Source of the DNA: a virus
Length of the DNA stretch: 64,000 nucleotides
Strand: one strand, 5' to 3'
IMG/VR virus record: IMGVR_UViG_3300023184_004167
Location: 62,001 to 126,000 of that record
Within the stretch, counting starts at the first letter, position 1. Each line of letters opens with the position of its first letter. The notes below the pieces were generated by a model. That model was not told the DNA's origin. It saw only the letters and a list, made by a program, of their open reading frames with translations, and did no database searches. This document shows positions 54,320 to 61,844 of the stretch, piece after piece. Both the position numbers and the translations under genes were made by a program.

Positions 54320-54955
54320 TTATTTTTGAAAGTATTTCTCAATTCTTTTACTTAATCTAACCCTTGGGTCATTTATATCTCTACCCACATCTTCATATTT
54401 TAATACAAACCCAAAACTTAAAAAAACTCTTCTTGAGTTAAATTCATTTGTCCAATGTTTGTATAAGGAAGCCTCAAATCCGTATAAATCAGTTTCTTCT
54501 ATCTTAATTGTATCATCACCTAAAAATAAATTATAATCTTCCGACAAAACACTAATGTTACATTTATAATTAACATATCCATCAAGAGATGCATCATAAT
54601 GTGGGTTAATTTTTCCCCCTTTATTCATATCAACCGCCTGAAGAAAAATATTATCTTTTGGAAAATTAAATTCTTCTGATATTCTATCAACTATAATATG
54701 AATAAAGTCCGGTAAAGGTTCTTTAGATACATTAGATATTGATTGGAATTTTGTAATATAATTTGTTAATGTTGTATTTGAAATATCAAAAATACAAGAT
54801 TTACCTTTTAATACTTTGGATAATTCTGTAAGATGATAATTACTATCATCACCTATATGGTTAACAGAATCCAACCAATTTACTATTTGGTTTGCCTCAT
54901 CTTTTGAGATGAATTTTTTTTTTATCTTATAAGTTTCCAAGTCCGTATTTACCAA
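54320..54955 (-). CDS. 2-oxoglutarate/Fe(II)-dependent oxygenase-like protein
   Basis: A 211-residue protein. Iron ligands are visible: H119-x-D121 (INPHYDASLDGY) and distal H167 (SLYKHWTNEF), followed by R175/R176 (FNSRRVFLSFGF) for 2-oxoglutarate, in the double-stranded beta-helix order. This resembles prolyl-hydroxylase/AlkB-like enzymes that phages carry to modify nucleic acids or proteins. It overlaps the 88-residue gene by 29 bases and stands between fibre genes, so a virion or host-surface protein substrate is conceivable; DNA repair is the alternative. Confidence 0.72.
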   Translation of the reverse strand: MVNTDLETYKIKKKFISKDEANQIVNWLDSVNHIGDDSNYHLTELSKVLKGKSCIFDISNTTLTNYITKFQSISNVSKEPLPDFIHIIVDRISEEFNFPKDNIFLQAVDMNKGGKINPHYDASLDGYVNYKCNISVLSEDYNLFLGDDTIKIEETDLYGFEASLYKHWTNEFNSRRVFLSFGFVLKYEDVGRDINDPRVRLSKRIEKYFQK

Positions 54956-55193
54956 TTTTTTTAAGGTTATGTTTTGTCAAAAATTCACTTGGGTTCATTG
55001 CCTCAATTATAACAAACTCGGCAGAATCCATAAGTCTTTTGGCCTTTTCTTCGGTAACTGCCATAACACAAAATTTATGTGTTGCGGGTAATTCTCCTGT
55101 TGATGACAAATCTATGTTCAAGATATTGTCATTTTTCATTTTTTCTCTTACTTGTGAAACTTTAGATTCTTCACATAATATACAAATTCTCAT
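54927..55193 (-). CDS. Small protein upstream of the oxygenase, unknown
   Basis: An 88-residue protein: MRICILCEESKVSQVREKMK, then LPATHKFCVMAVTEEKAKRLM, ending in a basic helix. It has a ferredoxin-like or ACT-like beta-alpha-beta look, but no family is certain. It overlaps the oxygenase by 29 bases, so the two are translated together. Confidence 0.5.
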   Translation of the reverse strand: MRICILCEESKVSQVREKMKNDNILNIDLSSTGELPATHKFCVMAVTEEKAKRLMDSAEFVIIEAMNPSEFLTKHNLKKIGKYGLGNL

Positions 55194-55219
55194 AATTATT
55201 ATTTTTTATTTTAATTTAT

Positions 55220-56296
55220 TTAGTCAATTGGTAATCCTAACTTATAATCTGATGTTATATCGCTCCACCCAATACCAAATTGGTATTTCATAACCTTATC
55301 AACAACAACATATGATTCATATTGTGTTGTACCAGTACTAACATCACTATTAATAAAAATACCACTTAAAAAATACACATCATTTTCAGTATTTGCTTCG
55401 GTTGCTGCAGGTAAATTATCAATGATATAATCATATGCAGAATCTCTAATAGTTTCTGTTGCAAATATCATTTGTTGGTTATAAATTTGTTCAGCATTAC
55501 CTGTAAATCCTGTCAATATAGTTCTAACTGGCTCCGCCCATAAAATATCTGTTAATTTCCAAAAAGAATAATTACCATTATCAAATGGTGGATTACTTTG
55601 ACTTGGAGCATCAGTTAATACATTTACAACTTGGTTAATCGCGCCCCAAATAGCACCACAAGTGTTATCAGTTAAACTATCTGATTTACCTCTTCTTAAC
55701 ATTCTACCTGAACGACCATCTTCAGTAACACCAATGTGTGGCATACTTGTCACAAAAAGTGTCCCTGTATTTGTAACATGACTTGCAAATGCGCCAAGAC
55801 CAACACTACCAACAAATGGATAACCAGCCAAACCACCCGATTGAAATGGCCCAAGAAATGAGTTTATACTATTTGGCCATTCACCGATGTTATTAGGTAC
55901 TTTTGATGCATCAACATCATCTGAACAAATACCTTCAGCTAAAATAATATCTGTTGATGGTATACCTTCATTTGTGATATATGATGTTGTATATGTTCCC
56001 CACACTTCAGATAGTACTGCATCCGAAAATGGATATGTTACATCATCAACAGTAATACCTCTTACAGTTAGTGTGTATGCATCCTGCCCATCTAATGGAG
56101 CTGGTACTTCTATTTCATATGTTCTATCATATTCCGCAACCGATAAATCATAGATACCGTAAGGATAATCACTAATGTTATTAAAAGGTATCATTTGAGT
56201 ACCTAAAGAAGTTGAACCACCTGTTGTTGGATAAAAAGTTACATCGGCGGTGGCACCTGATAAATTTGTACTTGTTATTCTAATTCCTTGTATCAT
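55220..56296 (-). CDS. Virion-type beta domain joined to LCIB-like carbonic-anhydrase-fold domain
   Basis: A 358-residue protein. Residues 1-70 (IQGIRITSTNLSGATADVTF, then MIPFNNISDYPYGIYDLSV) look like a phage virion beta-sandwich. Residues about 118-335 match the LCIB/LCIC (limiting-CO2-inducible, beta-carbonic-anhydrase-fold) family: GICSDDV (C124, D126), PFVGSVGLGAFASHV, MPHIGVTEDGRSG (H187), and TDNTCGAIWGA (C213). These supply the Cys-His-Cys zinc set. The Arg of the beta-CA C-x-D-x-R motif is replaced (Val128), so activity is uncertain. It lies between the oxygenase and the solenoid gene. I know no LCIB-like virion protein. Confidence 0.7.
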   Translation of the reverse strand: MIQGIRITSTNLSGATADVTFYPTTGGSTSLGTQMIPFNNISDYPYGIYDLSVAEYDRTYEIEVPAPLDGQDAYTLTVRGITVDDVTYPFSDAVLSEVWGTYTTSYITNEGIPSTDIILAEGICSDDVDASKVPNNIGEWPNSINSFLGPFQSGGLAGYPFVGSVGLGAFASHVTNTGTLFVTSMPHIGVTEDGRSGRMLRRGKSDSLTDNTCGAIWGAINQVVNVLTDAPSQSNPPFDNGNYSFWKLTDILWAEPVRTILTGFTGNAEQIYNQQMIFATETIRDSAYDYIIDNLPAATEANTENDVYFLSGIFINSDVSTGTTQYESYVVVDKVMKYQFGIGWSDITSDYKLGLPID

Positions 56297-56327
56297 TTTT
56301 TTTTATTTTTTATTTTTTATTTATTTA

Positions 56328-59300
56328 TTATAATACTAATCCAAAATTTAAATCATTTTCAGGTATGTCTAAAGTTGTAATATCATTACAAGGTGCTTCA
56401 GTTAATGTTTCTATTGTTAACACATCTAATTCATCATAATACGACAATCTATTATCAAGATTTCTATTTTTAAAGATGTTAACCGTTGTTGGTTCGTATA
56501 ACACACCTGTGGTTAAACAAGTATCGCCAACTATGGTATCAACAATATTCCATTGGAAATAATTATCAACAATATTAAGGTTAAAATTATTACTAATTCT
56601 ATTATTATAAAAATGTTCTCCTATTGTATTGGCAATAAAATTATCACCTATAATATTTTTTTGACTTGAGACAGCACCATATCCAAAACTATTACCTATG
56701 GTGTTTCCAGAAAATATATCACCAATATAATTACTTTCAAATTCATTACCAATAGTGTTATACTGAAATCCTATTCCAACAGTATTTGCGCCAAATGAAT
56801 TACCGATAATATTAAAACCAAATGATTCTCCAATAGTATTAAGACTGAAATCGGCACCAACCGAATTTTCTACAAACAAATTACTTATTTTATTACTTAT
56901 AAAATTACCTAAGAAGTCGTTTCCAGTTGTTATGTTGCCAAACGTATTAAATATTGTCTGGCCAGATATTTGATTAGCTGTGAATCCAAGACCTACATTG
57001 TTAAATGCAAATGGTTCTAAAATAAGATTACCTTTAAAACCATAAGATATGTTATTACCCTCAAAATAGTTTAGTATTTGGTTTTCATAACATAAATCAC
57101 CTATTATGTTTTCTATGGTTTCACCTGAAAATTCATTACTATAAAAATTATTACCTATTGTATTACCTGTGAAAAGGATAATAATGGTGTTTTCATAAGT
57201 TTCGTAACCAAACTTATTTCCTTGTACGTTCCCAACTATTGTATTATTGTAAAACGTAAATCCGATAGTATTTCCATCAAATGAACCATCTATAGTGTTA
57301 TCGTGAAAATCTCCTTTCCAATCATTTCCTGTTACAGTACCGCCTGAAAAAATATTACCATATGTATTTAAACCTATTTTATTTCCCTCCGTAAACCCTA
57401 TAATAATATTACCATAAAATCCTGACTCAAATGTATTTTTATCTAAATCATCACCTATTGTATTATTATAAAAATCACTCACCCAAGTATTTCCTAAAAC
57501 CTCACCTAAAAAATCATTACCATGTGTTTCTGACCCAATATTATTGCCGTAAGTAAAACCTGAAAATTGATTTGCATAAACAAAAGAGTCAACATTATTT
57601 AATGAAAATTGTTGACGAATATAATTTCCTTTGAATTGATTAATAATTGTGTTGTTTTCAAAATAACTACCATTATATTGTTGTGTATAAATTGAATTCC
57701 ATTGTGTTCCTTCAGGTGAAACATTTTGATTCCACCCCCCTTCCAAAACCTGATTATAAATTCCACCATTGTTTCCTCTTACCATTTCAAGACGGCTAAG
57801 GATAATAAAATCGGTTTTGTCTTCGTAATTTAATTTTGTAAAATAAACGGTTGGTTCATATGTTGGATACACTTTTGTTCTTTCATATGAAAAACCTCCA
57901 CCATTACTACCTTGTGTCCATTGATTAAATTTAACGGCGTGATACTCATTATAAACAGTTAATTCAGTTACTGTTATTCCACACCAACTACTTGGTGTAG
58001 TTCCTGTTGCGATAAAAATACATCCAACTTCATTGATTGTACCATCTATTACATCAGCGACATTACTAAAATCACTACCGCCAAACGCTACGTTTGTTAT
58101 TTCATATGTCTCACCAACCACCAAATAACCAAAACTTTGTGTTGTGCCTGAATCACGATAGAAATTCATTATAAGTTCTTTACCTAAAATAATATTTCCT
58201 AAATTTTGATTTCCATCGTCACCGTATAATGAATTAAAAAATGTGTTATAAGTTCTTCCTGTTAAATTTTCAATAGTTGTATTATCCCAATTAAAATATT
58301 GAGTATCACCTAAAGTATTATTTTCAAATCGGTTACCAATTTGGTTATTGTTAAATGTATAAGAAATACTATTACTATAAAAATACTCACCGATTTGATT
58401 GTCGTGAAAATAATCTCCAATTAAATCATTATTATTAAATCCATTACCAATGTGATTACCATAAAAATCATAACCTATATTATAGTTACCATTAAAGCCG
58501 TTTCCTATCACATTTTTATAAAAATTACCATTAGCGATATTATCGTTAAATTGATTACCAATTTGATTATTTTGGAAATTTTGTCTAATGATATTATATT
58601 CAAAATTATTTCCTATTCTATTTCTATAAAAATTAAAATCACCCAAATTACCATTGTCACCGATAGTATTGTCATTAAAATATAAACCAATTTGATTCTC
58701 ATAAAAGTCAGAATAAACAGTATTATTATTAAAATTATTACCAATTTGGTTACCATAAAAGTTTCTATAAATTTCATTATTCTCAAAGTACTGTTCAATT
58801 GTATTTTCATACATATAACCTTTAATAATGTTATTATTAAAATATTCTCCAATACTATTACTATAAAAACCATTATTATAAATCACATTATTATAAAATC
58901 TACCCGCAATTGTATTTCTTGAAAACCAATATGTTCCTGTATTGTTATAAGACCTATCTCCTATTGTGTTTGAATAAGTTCTATTACCATAAAACACATT
59001 ATTTGCTAATAAAAATCCTGAAGTACTTCCGATTTCATCAAGATAAAATTTAGAATAATCTCCAACATAGTTATGTATAGCACTTCCATCTAAGTTAAAA
59101 GTCAGATAATCATTGTAGTCCCCTTCATTTTTTTGTCCAATATAAACTTCTTTATATTCGTTAATATCACCTGTTGGTGTTGTTTTGTAAAGAGGAATAA
59201 GTCCGCCAGTAAAGTTTATTTGACTTCCAAATGATGAGTCAACTATTACATATATTAAAGTATTTGTGCTAGCGCTATAAACCTTAACACCCACCATATA

Positions 59301-59951
59301 ACCTTGATACTCAAAAAATAATATGTCCCCAATTTGAGCGTCAGCAAAAAATGATGTTCCGTTACCCAACATTATACCAGTTCCACTATCATAACTGTCT
59401 AAATATCCTACTAATTGAACACCTTTATCATATGACCTAAATCTATTAAAAAATATGGTTCTGTGGTCATAATCGGTTCTATTGTTATATTCATCAATTC
59501 TTTCAGAAATTCTACCATATGCAACACCTTGAGTTATTTCAGTTGCACTAAAAGTCCAATCATATTGGATTCTATCATTTGGATATGCTTGTTGATATGC
59601 GGTTGAACTAATTGTACTAAGACTTGTTGCAAAAACAATAATAGGTTCAACATTAGATTGATTATATTGTATTGCATCACTTCCTTTTGGATTACCATTT
59701 ACGTAATATTCAGGAACATCATAACAAGTTTGAAAATCTGTTATGATATAATAAGCACCCACATTTAATGTACCACCATTAATATTATTTACAAGTTCAG
59801 AATATGTTGTTTCAATAAGTCCGCCAACACTTCCTGTAATGGCAGAAAAGTCAATATGATATGTAGCTCCGTTTAATTCTACGGGTATTAAAGTATCGGG
59901 TGTTGGTATTTCCAGATAAGTTAATTCTCCTATGGTTTTTCCTGTTAACAT
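56328..59951 (-). CDS. Tail spike/fibre with 9-residue beta-solenoid repeats
   Basis: A 1207-residue protein. Two long blocks, about residues 317-550 and 760-1140, repeat F-x-x-N-x-I-G-x-x, with hydrophobic residues alternating every 4 and 5 positions (for example FYGNQIGNNFNNNTVYSDFYEN). This differs from the 5-residue pentapeptide repeat and suggests a narrow right-handed solenoid with Asn ladders. Between the blocks lies a module shared with the 406-residue fibre (GETYEITNVAFGGSDF, GCIFIATGTTPSSWC). A non-repeat head of 300 residues probably attaches it to the tail. TATTTAT lies 19 bases upstream. A host-surface binding or cleaving role is inferred. Confidence 0.68.
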   Translation of the reverse strand: MLTGKTIGELTYLEIPTPDTLIPVELNGATYHIDFSAITGSVGGLIETTYSELVNNINGGTLNVGAYYIITDFQTCYDVPEYYVNGNPKGSDAIQYNQSNVEPIIVFATSLSTISSTAYQQAYPNDRIQYDWTFSATEITQGVAYGRISERIDEYNNRTDYDHRTIFFNRFRSYDKGVQLVGYLDSYDSGTGIMLGNGTSFFADAQIGDILFFEYQGYMVGVKVYSASTNTLIYVIVDSSFGSQINFTGGLIPLYKTTPTGDINEYKEVYIGQKNEGDYNDYLTFNLDGSAIHNYVGDYSKFYLDEIGSTSGFLLANNVFYGNRTYSNTIGDRSYNNTGTYWFSRNTIAGRFYNNVIYNNGFYSNSIGEYFNNNIIKGYMYENTIEQYFENNEIYRNFYGNQIGNNFNNNTVYSDFYENQIGLYFNDNTIGDNGNLGDFNFYRNRIGNNFEYNIIRQNFQNNQIGNQFNDNIANGNFYKNVIGNGFNGNYNIGYDFYGNHIGNGFNNNDLIGDYFHDNQIGEYFYSNSISYTFNNNQIGNRFENNTLGDTQYFNWDNTTIENLTGRTYNTFFNSLYGDDGNQNLGNIILGKELIMNFYRDSGTTQSFGYLVVGETYEITNVAFGGSDFSNVADVIDGTINEVGCIFIATGTTPSSWCGITVTELTVYNEYHAVKFNQWTQGSNGGGFSYERTKVYPTYEPTVYFTKLNYEDKTDFIILSRLEMVRGNNGGIYNQVLEGGWNQNVSPEGTQWNSIYTQQYNGSYFENNTIINQFKGNYIRQQFSLNNVDSFVYANQFSGFTYGNNIGSETHGNDFLGEVLGNTWVSDFYNNTIGDDLDKNTFESGFYGNIIIGFTEGNKIGLNTYGNIFSGGTVTGNDWKGDFHDNTIDGSFDGNTIGFTFYNNTIVGNVQGNKFGYETYENTIIILFTGNTIGNNFYSNEFSGETIENIIGDLCYENQILNYFEGNNISYGFKGNLILEPFAFNNVGLGFTANQISGQTIFNTFGNITTGNDFLGNFISNKISNLFVENSVGADFSLNTIGESFGFNIIGNSFGANTVGIGFQYNTIGNEFESNYIGDIFSGNTIGNSFGYGAVSSQKNIIGDNFIANTIGEHFYNNRISNNFNLNIVDNYFQWNIVDTIVGDTCLTTGVLYEPTTVNIFKNRNLDNRLSYYDELDVLTIETLTEAPCNDITTLDIPENDLNFGLVL
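56532..57674 (-). repeat. Second block of 9-residue coding repeats
   Basis: Encodes about residues 760-1140 of the solenoid protein, with F-x-x-N-x-I-G-x-x units; more divergent than the first block (N-x-x-x-G substitutions). Confidence 0.6.
58302..59003 (-). repeat. First block of 9-residue coding repeats
   Basis: Encodes about residues 317-550 of the solenoid protein, the more regular block. Shadow frames on both strands arise from the repeated AAT/ATT codons. Confidence 0.65.
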
Positions 59952-59969
59952 AATTTTTCTATTTTATTT

Positions 59970-59976
59970 ATAAATA
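59970..59976 (-). promoter_or_regulatory. TATTTAT promoter-like element
   Basis: GATATTTATAAATAAAATAG, 19 bases upstream of the solenoid gene; here TATAAATA (the T4 late -10 octamer) overlaps the motif. Confidence 0.45.
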
Positions 59977-59995
59977 TCTTTTATTGTTTTATTAT

Positions 59996-61828
59996 TTAAA
60001 AATTGTTTTCTACCGCCAAGCATATTTCACCACTTTCGGATATTAATCTCGCCATATTTGTAAATGAAATATAGGCATGTCCATTAACTCCCCAAGTTTG
60101 ACCCCAACTATTTTTAATTCTAAATTGTTGTTTAACTATATCAACACCATTTATTACATAAGCATGACCCCCAGCCAAATAACCACCAATACTTATAACA
60201 CCATTTACAGGGTAGAACATATTGTAATACCAATTTGTGCCAACAACCACTGGACCAATATTTAATACTGTGATAATTAATGTATTAACATCAAACGCCC
60301 AATAATATGAGGTTATTTTACTGACACTTTTTAAGTATTTTGCCGCTCCTCTAACTGATGTTCCGTCATAGTTTTCTCCCGGCCATTCATCCACTTTTTG
60401 TGCTTCACGATAAATTAAATCAGGGGGTACAACAGGTTGAATACCACTATGAACTACAGGGCCATCTGAAATCCAATGAGACCAAGCATATCCAACACAC
60501 ATCGGAGTATTTAATTGATTTCCCCACCATACATTATCACCCCAATATTTTGATGTTAATGGTTTGGTAGGTGTAATACTCGGTGTTGGTGTCTTTGTGT
60601 GGGTCGGAGTTGTTGGTAATTTTGTTGGTGTATGACTTGGAGTTATGGGTAATTTTGTTTTTGTGGGTGTTGGACTAACAGAAGGTTTACTTTTAATTCT
60701 AACTAACCAATCATAAAAATTGGATATTAAGTAATTATTATCCCTATCATCTTTAACGTGATTTCTACCTAACTGAAATGGTGAACCCATCATCAATGGA
60801 GTTGGGTTAATAAACATTAAATATATTCCATCATCAACCCTAATATAATCACCATTATTTGTTAGTATTGCGTCAGTTATAACTTGCTCTGTCTCAGTTG
60901 GTGTTGGAGTAGGTGTTGGAGTTTTTGTTTGAGTTGGAGTTGGATTTGGTGTAGGCGGGGGAAATGGGTCAATAAATTTTAAATATATTCCGTCACCAAC
61001 CTGAATATAATCACCATCATTTGTTAGTATCGCGTCTATAATATTTTCTTCGGTTTGAGTAGGTGTTGGTGTAGGTGTTGGGGTAGTAGTTGGCGTTTCA
61101 GTATTAGTTGGAGTGGGTGTTGGTGTTACAAAGAATGATTGCTCTGTTATATCAAAAATATTTGAAAGATAACTTGGGCTAATTGATAAATTAGAGAAAG
61201 TACCAATATCTTTTAAATTGTTAAAGTCGTCAGAAAATAAATAAACATTTGTTTCCCCATATTTGGTTCCTGACATTATTGTTACACCTGTTGAAACAAC
61301 TATTGGAGGCCCAGAATAAACTTGATATGTGTTTGTAAAACTTAATGTAATGTCTGTCGGAACACTTTTGTTAGAGTCTAAAGTATATAAAATATTGATA
61401 GAACCAGAACTAATATATGCAGATAATCTTAATAGTATCCTTGTATTGTCAGGACAACAATTATCCGTTGAAACAAAAGTTTCTTGTATATTAATGAATA
61501 ATTGCTCTTTTAAGGGTAAAATGAGATTTCCCTCATTATTTTGAATAAAGAACTCGGCTTTATATTTTCCGGGTTTGTCAGTATTTCTCGCAGAGAATTT
61601 GTAATAAATGTAGTATTCAGGACTAGAACCATCAGGTAGTATTAAAGGAACAATACTACACGGAGCAAACGCAATCTTTGGAATCCCCGTATTTACATCC
61701 ACCATTGAAAAGTATATGGTAGATGTTTCCAAACTTTCCATTAGAGATTGAAAGTCACTCCTTCCATCACGAATAACCAACATCTTTAATACGGGCAGAT
61801 TCGCACCACTTTTGATAAAAAATTCCAT
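59996..61828 (-). CDS. Papain-like cysteine protease on a Thr-Pro-linked virion protein
   Basis: A 610-residue protein. Residues 1-230 are a beta-rich head; 236-260, 290-314 and 386-425 are Thr-Pro linkers; between the first two and again at 316-342 lies a duplicated module (AILTNDGDYIQVGDGIYL / AILTNNGDYIRVDDGIYL). Residues about 428-610 are a C1 papain-like domain: Q438 with C444 six residues later (NQLNTPMCVGYAW), H555 (GGHAYVINGVD) and N573 (IKNSWGQTWGVNGHAYI), all in canonical order. No signal peptide or pro-domain is seen. Located in the fibre region, it probably displays a protease on the particle; the substrate is unknown. Confidence 0.85.
   Translation of the reverse strand: MEFFIKSGANLPVLKMLVIRDGRSDFQSLMESLETSTIYFSMVDVNTGIPKIAFAPCSIVPLILPDGSSPEYYIYYKFSARNTDKPGKYKAEFFIQNNEGNLILPLKEQLFINIQETFVSTDNCCPDNTRILLRLSAYISSGSINILYTLDSNKSVPTDITLSFTNTYQVYSGPPIVVSTGVTIMSGTKYGETNVYLFSDDFNNLKDIGTFSNLSISPSYLSNIFDITEQSFFVTPTPTPTNTETPTTTPTPTPTPTQTEENIIDAILTNDGDYIQVGDGIYLKFIDPFPPPTPNPTPTQTKTPTPTPTPTETEQVITDAILTNNGDYIRVDDGIYLMFINPTPLMMGSPFQLGRNHVKDDRDNNYLISNFYDWLVRIKSKPSVSPTPTKTKLPITPSHTPTKLPTTPTHTKTPTPSITPTKPLTSKYWGDNVWWGNQLNTPMCVGYAWSHWISDGPVVHSGIQPVVPPDLIYREAQKVDEWPGENYDGTSVRGAAKYLKSVSKITSYYWAFDVNTLIITVLNIGPVVVGTNWYYNMFYPVNGVISIGGYLAGGHAYVINGVDIVKQQFRIKNSWGQTWGVNGHAYISFTNMARLISESGEICLAVENNF
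60554..61123 (-). repeat. Three Thr-Pro-rich coding repeats
   Basis: Low-complexity segments at 61049-61123, 60887-60961 and 60554-60673 encode (Thr-Pro)n linkers that separate the duplicated module and the protease domain. Confidence 0.7.
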
Positions 61829-61832
61829 AACA

Positions 61833-61839
61833 ATAAATA
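61833..61839 (-). promoter_or_regulatory. TATTTAT element abutting the protease gene start
   Basis: TATTTAT-TGTT-ATG, 4 bases before the start at 61828; near-leaderless spacing. Confidence 0.4.
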
Positions 61840-61844
61840 TACTG

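Noticed and set aside
58452-58922. Several Ile-rich frames on both strands
   Set aside because: Arise from the AAT/ATT-rich solenoid repeats.
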